A stretch of 64,000 nucleotides of DNA from positions 62,001 through 126,000 of the forward strand of contig NZ_AMRK01000006.1 in assembly GCF_000299875.1 (NCBI RefSeq), in the 5' to 3' direction. This DNA is from Celeribacter baekdonensis B30 (GTDB taxonomy: Bacteria; Pseudomonadota; Alphaproteobacteria; Rhodobacterales; Rhodobacteraceae). The notes under the pieces were generated by a model. That model searched no databases. It worked only from the letters and a program-made list of their open reading frames with translations, and was not told the DNA's origin. Position 1 is the stretch's first letter. Each line of letters begins with the position of its first letter. Positions 9,144 through 18,910 of the stretch are shown piece after piece. Both the position numbers and the translations under genes were made by a program.

Positions 9144-10102
9144 ACCATCACCCCTTGGCCCGAGGTTTCGCGTGAGGCGCGCAGGTTTTGCGCCAAAAGG
9201 TCCATCGCCGCCATGCGCACGGCGACGCCCATTTCGACCTGTTCCTGGATCACCGAGCGGTTGATGTCGTCGGCAATGGTGCCGTCAATCTCGACGCCGC
9301 GGTTCATCGGTCCGGGATGCATGACAATCGCGTCGGGTTTGGCATGAGCCAGCTTTTCGGCGTCCAAGCCGTAGCGATAGAAATATTCGCGCTCGGACGG
9401 GATAAACCCGCCATCCATCCGCTCTTTTTGCAACCGCAACATCATCACCACATCGACATCTTGCAAGCCTTCGCGCATGTCGTCGTAAATTTCGCAGCCA
9501 AATTCGCGAAACTGTTCGGGCACCAAGGTCGGCGGGCCGACCAAACGCACACGGTTTTCCATTTTACCCAAAAGGATCAGGTTAGACCGGGCCACGCGGC
9601 TATGGGCAATATCGCCGCAAATCGCGATGTTCAGGCGGTGCAACCGGCCTTTGGCGCGGCGAATGGTCAGCGCATCCAATAGCGCCTGTGTCGGGTGCTC
9701 ATGCCGCCCGTCACCGGCGTTCAGAACCGCGCAATTGACTTTTTGTGACAAAAGATCGACAGCCCCCGAATGCGGGTGACGCACCACCAACAGGTCCGGG
9801 TGCATGGCGTTGAGCGTCAGCGCCGTATCAATCAGCGTCTCACCCTTTTTGATCGAACTGGCCTGCATCGCCATGTTCATCACATCCGCGCCAAGTCGCT
9901 TGCCCGCCAATTCAAACGAGGCCTGCGTGCGGGTCGAATTTTCAAAAAACATGTTGATCTGGGTGAGGCCTTTGAGCGCGTCGGAGTGCTTATTGGCCTG
10001 ACGGTTCAGATCGACATAGCGATCCGCCACATCGAGAACGGTTTTGATCTCTTCGGGATGAAGCGGCTCGATCCCCAAAAGGTGTTTTTGCCGGAATGCC
10101 AT
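9140..10102 (-). CDS. pyrB: Aspartate carbamoyltransferase catalytic subunit
   Basis: Forms N-carbamoyl-aspartate from carbamoyl phosphate and aspartate, the committed step of pyrimidine synthesis. The 320-aa product has the carbamoyl-phosphate loop as [13 protein letters not shown] (residues about 49-61; STRTR is more usual), [16 protein letters not shown] near 132-147, and the aspartate-binding region [10 protein letters not shown] near 225. The ATG at 10102 (MAFRQKHLL) has a purine-rich GAGAGAGGG upstream. No pyrI regulatory subunit is nearby; the inactive dihydroorotase homologue downstream may be the partner subunit. Confidence 0.95.
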   Translation of the reverse strand: MAFRQKHLLGIEPLHPEEIKTVLDVADRYVDLNRQANKHSDALKGLTQINMFFENSTRTQASFELAGKRLGADVMNMAMQASSIKKGETLIDTALTLNAMHPDLLVVRHPHSGAVDLLSQKVNCAVLNAGDGRHEHPTQALLDALTIRRAKGRLHRLNIAICGDIAHSRVARSNLILLGKMENRVRLVGPPTLVPEQFREFGCEIYDDMREGLQDVDVVMMLRLQKERMDGGFIPSEREYFYRYGLDAEKLAHAKPDAIVMHPGPMNRGVEIDGTIADDINRSVIQEQVEMGVAVRMAAMDLLAQNLRASRETSGQGVMV

Positions 10103-10225
10103 GATGCCCTCTCTCAAACGATCGTGCCTTTGCAGTGCTTATAGAAAAGGGGGCGCGGGCGGGCAATGGCTGCTGTGGCCCTGTCACCGATTTACCTTGG
10201 CGTTCGCGCATTGTAGCGTGGGCGA

Positions 10226-11026
10226 ATGGAGACTCAGATCGACTATTGGCAAGCACATGCTCTTTTGGAGTGGCAGATCGAACTCGGCGCAACCGAGGCG
10301 ATCGCGGAGACACCTGTCAATCGCTATGAGGTCGCAGCCGCTGCGCCCACACCTGCGCCTGACGCGCCCGCTGCGGCTCGCCGCCCCGCCCCGCCCGTTG
10401 TGGCGGCGGCCAAGGAGGTTGAGCCGGTTGAGGCGGCGATGGCGCTGGCCAAATCTGCCACTTCATTGGAGGCACTGCGCGACGCAATGGCCAGTTTTGA
10501 TCTGTGCGATCTCAAACGCGGCGCGCGCAATTTGGTGTTTTCTGACGGCACTCCCAAGGCGCGGGTGATGATCATCGGCGAGGCGCCGGGGCGCGAAGAG
10601 GATCAACAGGGCAAACCCTTTGTTGGTCGTTCGGGTCAGCTTCTGGACAAAATGTTTGCCGCCATCGGCCTGGACCGAACCTCACCTGACAGCGAACATG
10701 CGCTCTATATCACCAATCCGATCCCGTGGCGCCCGCCGGAAAACCGCGATCCGACGCCTGCGGAAATCGCCATGCTGAAACCGTTTTTGATCCGTCATAT
10801 CGAATTGGCCGACCCGGATGTGATCGTGCTGATGGGCAATTGGGCCTGCACAGCTCTGTTGGGTCGCGCCGGGATCACCCGGCTGCGCGGCACTTGGCAG
10901 ACCGTTTTGGGCAAACCCGCCATGCCAATGACCCACCCGGCCTATTTGCTGCGCACCCCCGTGGCCAAGCGCGAGGCGTGGGCCGATCTTTTGGACATCC
11001 AAGCGCGGCTCCGGACCCTCACATGA
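10226..11026 (+). CDS. Uracil-DNA glycosylase, family 4-like
   Basis: Removes uracil from DNA. The 266-aa product has an Ala/Pro-rich N-terminal third, then the catalytic domain with IIGEAPGREEDQQGKPFVG (motif A) around residues 114-132, YITNPIPWRPPENRDPTP near 161-178, and MTHPAYLLR (motif B) near 235-243. Classical family-4 enzymes have four Fe-S cysteines. Here only Cys in FDLCDLK and one in NWACTALL remain, and the usual cysteines near WRPP and before the PFL helix are absent, so the cluster is probably missing. The stop overlaps the next start (ATGA). Confidence 0.85.
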   Translation: METQIDYWQAHALLEWQIELGATEAIAETPVNRYEVAAAAPTPAPDAPAAARRPAPPVVAAAKEVEPVEAAMALAKSATSLEALRDAMASFDLCDLKRGARNLVFSDGTPKARVMIIGEAPGREEDQQGKPFVGRSGQLLDKMFAAIGLDRTSPDSEHALYITNPIPWRPPENRDPTPAEIAMLKPFLIRHIELADPDVIVLMGNWACTALLGRAGITRLRGTWQTVLGKPAMPMTHPAYLLRTPVAKREAWADLLDIQARLRTLT

Positions 11027-11652
11027 TTGTCGATCCGCTGACACTCGCGGCGTTTGTGCCTGCGGCTTTGGCGCTCAATCTAACCCCCGGCGCGGATATG
11101 ATGTTTTGTCTCGCCCAAGGCCTGCGTGGCGACCGGCGCGCCGCCGTGGCCGCCAGTGCCGGGATTTCTGCCGGTGGCATGATCCATGTGACCTTGGCGG
11201 GTCTTGGCCTCGGTGCGCTGGTTGCGGCGAACCCGGCGATTTTTGGGGTCATCCGCTGGATTGGGGTCGCATATCTGCTCTGGCTTGCGCTCAAAACGGT
11301 GCTGACCCCGCTGCCTGCGATGCGCTCCAACATCACTCTCAAAAGCCGTGCGCGTGCCTTTCGTGACGGGATGATCGTCAATGTTTCGAACCCCAAGGTC
11401 ATCCTGTTTATTCTCGCCTTTGTTCCTCAATTCGTCGATCCCGCACGCGGGTCCGTATTGGGTCAATTCCTCATTTTTGGCGCTGTGATTGGCCTCGGGG
11501 GCTTTGTGATCAATGGCCTTGTCGGCTGGTTCGCGGTCGGGTTGGGCGGCGTTTTGGCACGGAGCCGCGTGATGGAGCGTGTGTTACGCTATGTCTCTGC
11601 CAGTATCTTTGGCGGTCTCGCCTTTAAACTGGGTCTCGATTTTACCCGTTAG
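11023..11652 (+). CDS. LysE family translocator
   Basis: Inner-membrane amino-acid or metabolite exporter of the LysE/RhtB family. The 209-aa product has about six hydrophobic helices, the family start LNLTPGADMMFCLAQGLRGD (residues about 17-36) and the central SNPKVILFILAFVPQFV (about 122-138). The substrate cannot be read from the sequence. The ATG at 11023 overlaps the uracil-DNA glycosylase stop codon; a longer frame reading upstream is a shadow of that gene. Confidence 0.9.
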   Translation: MIVDPLTLAAFVPAALALNLTPGADMMFCLAQGLRGDRRAAVAASAGISAGGMIHVTLAGLGLGALVAANPAIFGVIRWIGVAYLLWLALKTVLTPLPAMRSNITLKSRARAFRDGMIVNVSNPKVILFILAFVPQFVDPARGSVLGQFLIFGAVIGLGGFVINGLVGWFAVGLGGVLARSRVMERVLRYVSASIFGGLAFKLGLDFTR

Positions 11653-11674
11653 ATTTCACCATGGAGCGCCGCGC

Positions 11675-12217
11675 ATGAGCCGTATTGACGACAGCCTTGA
11701 CTTTATCCCCATTCGCATCGCGGTTTTGACCGTCTCAGACACGCGCGGGATTGAGGAGGATCGGTCCGGTGCCGCTTTGGTGGAGATGATCACCGAGGCC
11801 GGGCATATTTTGGCGGACCGCCAAATTGTCACCGATGATCGACCTTTGATCCGCGATCAGCTTCAGGCCTGGATCGACAGTCCCGAGGTCGATGTGGTGA
11901 TCTCGACCGGCGGAACGGGGCTGACCGGGCGTGACGTCACGGTTGAGGCCCATCGCGATGTCTATGAAAAGGAAATTGACGCTTTCGGGACGGTCTTTAC
12001 CATCGTGTCGATGCAAAAAATTGGCACCTCCGCCGTGCAGTCGCGCGCCACGGGCGGGGTTGCGGGCGGCACCTATTTGTTTGCGCTTCCGGGCTCGACA
12101 GGGGCCTGTAAAGACGCGTGGAACGAGATCCTGAAATGGCAGCTAGATTATCGCCACAAGCCCTGCAATTTCGTGCAAATCCTGCCGCGTTTGGACGAGC
12201 ACCTGCGCCGTAAGTGA
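11675..12217 (+). CDS. moaB: Molybdenum cofactor biosynthesis protein B
   Basis: MogA/MoaB-fold protein that adenylylates molybdopterin or otherwise acts late in molybdenum cofactor synthesis. The 180-aa product shows IAVLTVSDTRGIEEDRSG (about 14-31), the signature VVISTGGTGLTGRDVTVEAH (about 72-91) and FALPGSTGACKDAWNEIL near 135. I chose the ATG at 11675 (MSRIDDS) because the frame extending upstream lies inside the LysE gene. No other moa gene is adjacent. Confidence 0.92.
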   Translation: MSRIDDSLDFIPIRIAVLTVSDTRGIEEDRSGAALVEMITEAGHILADRQIVTDDRPLIRDQLQAWIDSPEVDVVISTGGTGLTGRDVTVEAHRDVYEKEIDAFGTVFTIVSMQKIGTSAVQSRATGGVAGGTYLFALPGSTGACKDAWNEILKWQLDYRHKPCNFVQILPRLDEHLRRK

Positions 12218-12358
12218 CCCCTGACGGAAACGTGAGCACTGAGCGCGACGGGTTTTTATCGTTTGTGCGTATGATACTCTGTCGTGGACTGTGCCGGGCC
12301 AAGCCCTAACTCTATTCAAAATACGCCTCTCGGGGGCATGAACCAAAGGTTTTACGGA

Positions 12359-13828
12359 ATGCGCTTTTTCCGCCGCTCTTTGATCGGTCTTTTCCTTGTC
12401 TCTCTGACGCTCGCCTTGCTGGCGGGCGCGGGCTATCGGTTTTATGCGGCCTTTCAGGCGCGTCTCGCGGCGGAAAGCGTGCCGCCACAGGCGCGCGAGC
12501 GGCAGTTTTCGGTTAATGTGATGGAGGTGGTGCCAACCACGGTCACGCCGGTCTTGGTCAGCTATGGTCAAATTGCGGCACGGCAAACCCTGGAGTTGCG
12601 TGCGCCAGTGTCAGGGCGGATTGTCGCCTTGGCCGATGGGTTTCAAGAGGGCGGTGCGGTCAAGGCAGGTGATGTGATCTTGCGGATTGATCCGGCGGAT
12701 GCCGAGGCCGCAGTGCGTGTGGCCGAAGCCGATTTTGCAGAGGCCGAAGCGGGCCTGCGCGAGGCCGAGCGGTCGCAGCTTTTGGCGGTGGATGATTTGG
12801 CCGCCGCAGAGGCGCAGCGGGATTTGCGATTGGCCGCGCTTGAACGACAAAAGAATCTTTTGGATCGTGGAGTTGGTAGCCCGAGCGGCGTCGAAGATGC
12901 GGCTTTGGCCCATGCCTCTGCGGGTCAGTCGGTTTTGTCCAAACGTCAATCCTTGGCCGATGCCGAGGCCAGCGTGGATCGGGCGCACACCGCCGTTTTG
13001 CGTGCCCAAATTGATCTGGACGAAACCCGCCGCCGTTTGGATGACACCACAGTCATCGCCGCGTTTGACGGGGTTTTGAGCGACGTCTCCGGCGCCTTGG
13101 GCACGTTGTTGAGCAGCAATGAGCAATTCGCCACGCTGATCGCGCCAGACGCGCTCGAAGTCGCCTTCCGCATCTCCACCGAGCAATATGCCCGCCTTGT
13201 GCAAGACCGCGGCGCGCTGCCCGATATGGCCGTGACTGCGACGCTCGATGTGTCGGGGCTTGATCTGGTTGCCATGGGCACGGTCACGCGCGAAAGTGCC
13301 GCCGTGGCCGAGGGGCAAACCGGGCGGATGCTTTACGCGCGTTTGGACAGCGCCCCCGGATTTCGACCCGGCGATTTCGTGACGGTTCAGGTGCGAGAAC
13401 CGGAGTTGGCCAATGTTGCGCTTATCCCTGCGCGTGCGGTTGCGGCCAATGGCACGGTGCTTGCGGTCACCGATCAAAGCCGTCTTGAAGAGGTGTCCGC
13501 GCCCCTTTTGCGCCGTCAGGGGGACGATGTGATCGTCGATGTCCGCGCGATTTCCGGGCGTCAGGTCGTTTTGGAGCGCTCGCCACTTTTGGGCGCGGGC
13601 ATTCGCGTCAAAGTCAACGGCGCGCAACGCGGTGACGCGCAAGCTCCAGAGGGAGTGGAGGCCACACTGGTCAAACTCACCCCGGAACACCGCGAAAAAC
13701 TTTTGGCCTTTGTCGCCAGCAACACGCAGATGCCCGAAGAGGTGCGCGCCCGGATCACCGAACAACTGGCCGCCGATGAAGTGCCGACTGAGCTGATCAC
13801 CCGCCTCGAAGACCGGATGGGGAGCTAA
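12359..13828 (+). CDS. RND efflux periplasmic adaptor (membrane fusion protein)
   Basis: Periplasmic adaptor of an RND-type efflux pump. The 489-aa product has an N-terminal membrane anchor (RSLIGLFLVSLTLALLAGAG), a lipoyl/barrel-sandwich part with ELRAPVSGRIVALADG (about 78-93), a long alpha-helical hairpin rich in Ala and Glu (about 110-240), and a return to the barrel with TVIAAFDGVLSDV. The C-terminal extension of about 60 residues contains a helical region. Start choice is uncertain: ATG at 12359 or at 12338. It precedes the RND permease with a two-base gap. Confidence 0.88.
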   Translation: MRFFRRSLIGLFLVSLTLALLAGAGYRFYAAFQARLAAESVPPQARERQFSVNVMEVVPTTVTPVLVSYGQIAARQTLELRAPVSGRIVALADGFQEGGAVKAGDVILRIDPADAEAAVRVAEADFAEAEAGLREAERSQLLAVDDLAAAEAQRDLRLAALERQKNLLDRGVGSPSGVEDAALAHASAGQSVLSKRQSLADAEASVDRAHTAVLRAQIDLDETRRRLDDTTVIAAFDGVLSDVSGALGTLLSSNEQFATLIAPDALEVAFRISTEQYARLVQDRGALPDMAVTATLDVSGLDLVAMGTVTRESAAVAEGQTGRMLYARLDSAPGFRPGDFVTVQVREPELANVALIPARAVAANGTVLAVTDQSRLEEVSAPLLRRQGDDVIVDVRAISGRQVVLERSPLLGAGIRVKVNGAQRGDAQAPEGVEATLVKLTPEHREKLLAFVASNTQMPEEVRARITEQLAADEVPTELITRLEDRMGS

Positions 13829-13830
13829 AT

Positions 13831-16800
13831 ATGAACGCCACATTGGGCAAAGCCAAAGGCATCCTGTCGTATTTCACCCGTCACGGCACGGCCGCAAACC
13901 TTGTTTTGGTGATCTTGATCGTAGCGGGTCTGGCCGCGCTGCCCCGGATGCGGGCGCAATATTTTCCCGATGTTGTGGTTGATACGGTGCGGGTTTCGGT
14001 CGCGTGGAAGGGAGCCGGGGCGGAAGATGTTGATCATGCCATCGTCCAGCTTTTGGAACCCACGCTTTTGGCCGTCGAAGGCGTCACTGAAAGCAGCGCC
14101 AGTTCAACCGAGGGGCGCGCGTCGATCAGCCTTGAATTCGAACCCGGCTGGGACATGCAGCGCGCCGCCGACGACGTGAAGGCGGCGATTGATGCCGAGA
14201 CCGAGTTGCCAGAAGGCGCGGACGATCCGGTCATTCGTTGGGGCGGATGGACGGATTCGGTCACCGATGTGGTGATTACCGGACCTGTAGGTCTCGATCA
14301 ATTGGCGCGGTTTGCCGATGAATTGGTGGCGCGGCTGTTTGCCCGCGGTGTGACGAAAACAAGTATTTCAGGTGTTGCTGCCTCCGAAATGATTGTCGAA
14401 GTGTCGACCCTCAATCTCATCCAGCACGACATTTCCATGGCCGAGATCGCCAGTGCGATTGCGGCCGAGACCGACACAAGCCCGGCGGGCAATGTCGGCA
14501 CTGGTGGTGCGCGGGTGCGCGCGGGGGTTGAGAAACGTGAGGCGGCGGATATTTCCGCCATCGTGTTGCGCCGCAATGAGGATGGGTCGGAATTGACCAT
14601 CGGCGATGTGGCGACGGTGCGGGTCAACGGGGTTGACCGCAATGAGGCGTTTTTTGTTGGCGACAATTCGGCGGTCTCGGTGAAAGTCGCGCGCTCGGAT
14701 CAAGGCGATTCGATTGAGATTCAGCGGGTCGTTGAAGAGGTCAGCGCCGAGATGGGACTGACCCTGCCCGACGGGGTGACACTCGATCTGTTTCGGACCC
14801 GCGCCGAGGCGATCCAGGCAAGGCTCGATCTGTTGCTGTCCAATGGCGCGATGGGGCTTGGGCTTGTCGTGATCTTGTTGTTCCTGTTCTTGAACGCGCG
14901 CACGGCAATCTGGGTGGCAGCGGGCATTCCAGTTGCGATGTTGTCAGCGATTGCGATGATGTATTTGGCCGGGCTGACGCTCAACATGATCTCGCTGTTT
15001 GCGCTGATCATCACCTTGGGTATCGTTGTCGATGATGCGATTGTCGTTGGTGAACATGCGGATTTTCGCGTCAGACGGTTGAAAGAAGGGCCGGTTGAGG
15101 CGGCGGAAAATGCCGCGCGGCGGATGTTCGCGCCAGTGTTTTCCTCAACCATCACCACGGTGATCGCCTTTTTTGGCCTGACGGTGATTTCGGGTCGCTT
15201 TGGCGATATGATCTCTGATATTCCCTTTACGGTGATAGTGGTTTTGATGGCCTCGCTTTTGGAATGTTTCATCATTCTGCCCAATCACCTCAGCCATTCC
15301 ATCGCCTCCACCGCAAAGTCGCATTGGTATGACTGGCCCTCACGTCAGGTCGACAAGGGGTTTCATGTCTTTCGCGAACGCCTGTTCCGACCCTTGGTCG
15401 GCTGGTCGGTCAAACTGCGCTATCCGTTGCTCGCCGGGATCGTGCTTTTGCTGGCGATGCAGGTGTCTTTGGTGATCACCGGACAGGTGCAATGGCGGTT
15501 TTTCAATTCGCCGGAACAGCCGTTGATCTCTGGCAATTTCGCCATGGTGCCAGCGGCGGAGCGCGCTGACACATTTGCCATGATGCGCGAATTACAACGC
15601 GCCACCGAGGCCGTAGGCAGGCGCTATGAAGAGCAATATGGCACCAATCCCGTCGCCTATGCCGTGGCGCAAATCGGGTCGAATGCCGGGCGGGGCCTGT
15701 CTGGGACGGACACCAAAGAGGACTACCAACTTGGCGGATTGTCGATCGAATTGATCGACGCGGACCTGCGGCCCTATTCGTCTTATGCCTTTGTTGAGGA
15801 CCTGCAAGCCGAGGTGGTGAACCATCCTTTGGCGGAAACCGTGTCGTTTCGGCGTGGCCATTTTGGCCCCGGCGGTGATGCGATTGATGTCGATCTTTAT
15901 GGTGCGGAGTCGGCGACACTCAAGGCGGCGGCAGAGGCGCTCAAAACCCGGCTGGCACAGTTCCCGGAAGTTTCGGCGTTGGAAGACAGCCTCGCCTATG
16001 ACAAAGAAGAGTTGATCTTGGAGTTGACGCCACAGGGCGAGGCGCTCGGGTTTTCCATCGACACATTGGGCACGACCTTGACCCATCGCTTGGGCGGGAT
16101 CGAGGCCGCGACCTATCCCGAAGGCGTGCGCACCGCGACGGTGCGGGTCGAATTGCCCGAAGGCGAACTGACCGCCGATTTCATGGACCGTACCCAAATG
16201 CGCGCCAGTTCGGGCGTTTATGTGCCGCTGTCTGATATCGTCTCGGTGACGCGCCAGACCGGGTTTTCCACGGTACAACGCGAAAACGGTCTGCGCCTTG
16301 TCTCGGTCTCAGGTGATTTGAGCGAAGACAACCCGGCCCGCGCTTCAGACATCCAAGCAGCGATCACAGACGAGATCTTGCCCGCCTTGGACGAAGAATT
16401 CGGCATCACCCATCGGGTCTCTGGCCTCTCAGAGCAAGAGAACCAATTCCTCTCCGATGCGATGTTGGGTCTGGGCGGCGTGTTGATCGGGATTTACCTG
16501 ACGCTGGCGTGGATTTTCTCAAGCTGGACGCGGCCTGTTGTGGTCATGTCGGTTATTCCCTTTGGCCTCATCGGTGCCATTCATGGCCATGCGATTTGGG
16601 GCATTCCCCTGTCGATGTTCTCCGTTGTCGGCCTGATCGGCATGACCGGGATCATCATCAACGATTCGATTGTTTTGGTCTCGACCGTGGATGAATATGC
16701 CAAAGAACGCGGGCTGTTTCCGGCGATCATTGATGCCGCAACCGACCGTTTGCGCCCCGTGATGTTGACGACGCTGACCACGGTTTTGGGTCTTGCGCCG

Positions 16801-17205
16801 CTCTTGTACGAACGCTCCGCCGATGCGCAGTTTCTCAAACCGACGGTGGTCACCCTGTCCTATGGGCTTGGGTTTGGCATGGTGGTTGTGTTGATGCTGG
16901 TGCCTGCGATTCTTGCGATGCAACTGGATGTGGCGCGTCAGATGGCGGCCCTGCGCCGCGCTGTGCGCCATCCGCGCCGGGCCGGGCTTGTGGGCTCTGC
17001 GATCTTGGCTGCGGGGGCTTTCGCGGCTTTGTGGTTCGCGCTGACGCTGGGGCAAGTGATGGTCTTTGGTGCGCTGTCACCGCTCTTGGGCGGTGGCGGG
17101 ATTGGCGCGGCTTTGGCGCTGTTCCTTGGCGGATTATGTGTGAGCTTTGCGCTGTTGTATGTCGGTATCGCAGGGCGGATGGCGCGTCGGCACAAAGCGA
17201 GCTGA
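13831..17205 (+). CDS. RND family efflux permease
   Basis: Proton-driven inner-membrane transporter of the AcrB/HAE superfamily. The 1124-aa product has the expected double layout: first TM near residue 20, a large periplasmic loop, a TM cluster (about 330-540) including IVVDDAIVVGEH with the paired Asp of TM4, a second periplasmic loop, and a second TM cluster from about 880. It is about 80 residues longer than AcrB because of extra C-terminal membrane helices (about 1055-1120). The adaptor is encoded just upstream; no outer-membrane TolC gene is in the window. Substrate unknown. Confidence 0.92.
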   Translation: MNATLGKAKGILSYFTRHGTAANLVLVILIVAGLAALPRMRAQYFPDVVVDTVRVSVAWKGAGAEDVDHAIVQLLEPTLLAVEGVTESSASSTEGRASISLEFEPGWDMQRAADDVKAAIDAETELPEGADDPVIRWGGWTDSVTDVVITGPVGLDQLARFADELVARLFARGVTKTSISGVAASEMIVEVSTLNLIQHDISMAEIASAIAAETDTSPAGNVGTGGARVRAGVEKREAADISAIVLRRNEDGSELTIGDVATVRVNGVDRNEAFFVGDNSAVSVKVARSDQGDSIEIQRVVEEVSAEMGLTLPDGVTLDLFRTRAEAIQARLDLLLSNGAMGLGLVVILLFLFLNARTAIWVAAGIPVAMLSAIAMMYLAGLTLNMISLFALIITLGIVVDDAIVVGEHADFRVRRLKEGPVEAAENAARRMFAPVFSSTITTVIAFFGLTVISGRFGDMISDIPFTVIVVLMASLLECFIILPNHLSHSIASTAKSHWYDWPSRQVDKGFHVFRERLFRPLVGWSVKLRYPLLAGIVLLLAMQVSLVITGQVQWRFFNSPEQPLISGNFAMVPAAERADTFAMMRELQRATEAVGRRYEEQYGTNPVAYAVAQIGSNAGRGLSGTDTKEDYQLGGLSIELIDADLRPYSSYAFVEDLQAEVVNHPLAETVSFRRGHFGPGGDAIDVDLYGAESATLKAAAEALKTRLAQFPEVSALEDSLAYDKEELILELTPQGEALGFSIDTLGTTLTHRLGGIEAATYPEGVRTATVRVELPEGELTADFMDRTQMRASSGVYVPLSDIVSVTRQTGFSTVQRENGLRLVSVSGDLSEDNPARASDIQAAITDEILPALDEEFGITHRVSGLSEQENQFLSDAMLGLGGVLIGIYLTLAWIFSSWTRPVVVMSVIPFGLIGAIHGHAIWGIPLSMFSVVGLIGMTGIIINDSIVLVSTVDEYAKERGLFPAIIDAATDRLRPVMLTTLTTVLGLAPLLYERSADAQFLKPTVVTLSYGLGFGMVVVLMLVPAILAMQLDVARQMAALRRAVRHPRRAGLVGSAILAAGAFAALWFALTLGQVMVFGALSPLLGGGGIGAALALFLGGLCVSFALLYVGIAGRMARRHKAS

Positions 17206-17209
17206 TTGC

Positions 17210-18046
17210 TTATGATCCGCCGGTACAGCCCTGTGCCTCATAGGCCTGCCCGCCGCCGATGACGGTGATGGTCAAGGCCGAGCGATCCACCATAAACGGT
17301 TGCGCGTCAGATGGGACCAGATCGCTTTGCACCGAAACCGAACTACCGGTGCGGGTGACCATCGCCTCCGACACCCACATATAGCGGTCCGGGTGTTCAA
17401 CAATCGCCACTTCGCGCGGACCCAAATGCGGTACATTGAGCGTTGCGGTCAGGCGCATCCCGTCGGACAGGGGGGTCGCGCTACAGCGCGCGCCCGTGAT
17501 CTTTTGCGGTTGATCGGTCAGTGCTTTGCGGATCTGGCCGCTGTCCGCAATAGAACCTGTCCGGGCATTTTGCGCGAATGTTGCGCCGATTGCGGCCTGT
17601 AAGGGCATACAAATATCGTTGCACACGCCAAGGTCCATCACCCCATCCAGAGCAATGTCTCCCGCCGCGTTTGGCGTGATCTCGATCGGCAAAACCACCT
17701 CGCGCTCATAGCCCAGATACCACATGCCATTCTGGGAAAAGAGTTCGGGCACCGGCCAGTGCACGGTGACGGCAGAGACATTTTCAGACCCGCTCCAATC
17801 AAACTGTGGCGGAATGCCCGCCTCGCCGGGCGCGCGCCAATAGGTGTGCCAGCCGGGGGCCAATGTGATGCGAATGGCGGCCATCTGATGGCCATTGTCC
17901 ATCTGCCATCCGGGCAGAACCTCGATCCGCGCCATATCTGCCGGGCTTTCGGCCAAGGCAGCAGGTGCAAATCCAAGACTGGCAAAACCAAGACTGGCCA
18001 AACCAAAACAGGCGGCGACGAATGTGTTTGAGATCGGGTGTGTCAT
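17210..18046 (-). CDS. Exported DsbD N-terminal-domain (thiol:disulfide interchange-like) protein
   Basis: The 278-aa exported protein has a Sec signal peptide ending near APAALA, in which the segment ASLGF is repeated. The mature part resembles the N-terminal immunoglobulin-like domain of DsbD: GWHTYWRAPGEAGIPPQFDW (about 65-84), YEREVVLPIEI, and the redox pair region GVCNDICMP near residues 150-158. The thioredoxin and membrane domains of full DsbD are absent. It probably passes reducing power to a periplasmic target such as a TlpA-like protein; that is inference. The ATG at 18046 is chosen because the signal peptide then starts correctly. Confidence 0.8.
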   Translation of the reverse strand: MTHPISNTFVAACFGLASLGFASLGFAPAALAESPADMARIEVLPGWQMDNGHQMAAIRITLAPGWHTYWRAPGEAGIPPQFDWSGSENVSAVTVHWPVPELFSQNGMWYLGYEREVVLPIEITPNAAGDIALDGVMDLGVCNDICMPLQAAIGATFAQNARTGSIADSGQIRKALTDQPQKITGARCSATPLSDGMRLTATLNVPHLGPREVAIVEHPDRYMWVSEAMVTRTGSSVSVQSDLVPSDAQPFMVDRSALTITVIGGGQAYEAQGCTGGS

Positions 18047-18199
18047 GGCACCCATATAGACACGGGATGCGGTCACACAAACTCACATTTGAGAGACAGC
18101 GCCGCTCGCGCGGCTTTGTGTTGCGGCGCAACCGCGATTTTGGCGAGGAATGCCTCGCGCCCACTTGCGTTCAGGGCTGGCTTCAGGTGAGGTGGGGGT

Positions 18200-18781
18200 A
18201 TGGTACACCCCGCTCCCATAGAGACCTCAGAGTTGACTGGAAAGCTTTTGATCGCGATGCCGGGAATCGGCGATCCGCGCTTTGAAAATGCCGTGGTGTT
18301 TCTTTGTGCTCATTCGTCTGACGGCGCGATGGGGTTGATTATCAACAAAACCTCAACCGAGATCGCCGTCTCCGATGTGTTTGAGCAACTCGACATTCGT
18401 GCCACACCTGAGATGCAACCGATCCCGGTCTATTTTGGTGGCCCGGTTGAACTGGGCCGTGGCTTTGTGTTGCACAGTACGGATTATGCCGCCGATCATG
18501 CCTCGATGCATGTGGGAGAACAGTTTTCCATGACGGCCTCACGCGAGATTTTGCGCGATATGGCGCGCGGTGCCGGGCCGGATGAGCGCTTGCTGTGTCT
18601 GGGATATGCGGGTTGGGGGCCGGGCCAGTTGGAGGAGGAGATTGTCAAAAACGGCTGGCTGGCCTGTGATGCGAACCCGGAGATTGTGTTTTCGACGCCG
18701 GATTGGGCCAAATGGCAGGCGGCGCTGAAGTCACTTGGCGTGAGCCCGGCGGTTTTGTCTTCAAATGCGGGCCGCGCGTGA
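18200..18781 (+). CDS. YqgE/AlgH family protein
   Basis: The 193-aa product is a full-length member of the UPF0301 (YqgE/AlgH) family: LTGKLLIAMPGIGDPRFENA (about 13-32), VVFLCAHSSDGAMGLIIN, YFGGPVELGRGFVLHS (about 79-94) and LGYAGWGPGQLEEEI near 134. Its biochemical role is not established. It is divergent from the DsbD-like gene across a 153-base gap in which I see no other feature. Confidence 0.92.
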   Translation: MVHPAPIETSELTGKLLIAMPGIGDPRFENAVVFLCAHSSDGAMGLIINKTSTEIAVSDVFEQLDIRATPEMQPIPVYFGGPVELGRGFVLHSTDYAADHASMHVGEQFSMTASREILRDMARGAGPDERLLCLGYAGWGPGQLEEEIVKNGWLACDANPEIVFSTPDWAKWQAALKSLGVSPAVLSSNAGRA

Positions 18782-18910
18782 CGCAGCGTTTGGGTTGGGT
18801 GCCCGCACCCGCTTCGTTACGCTTCTCGTCAATCGTCGGGGTGTCCCGACCCAGGCTTGACAAAAATCTGCTGCAACATGTCGATGTTTTGCGAGCAGAA
18901 GGAGACCCAC

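Noticed and set aside
12611-13843. Minus-strand frame of 410 codons opposite the RND adaptor
   Set aside because: Antisense of a recognisable adaptor gene, no ribosome site, no domain.
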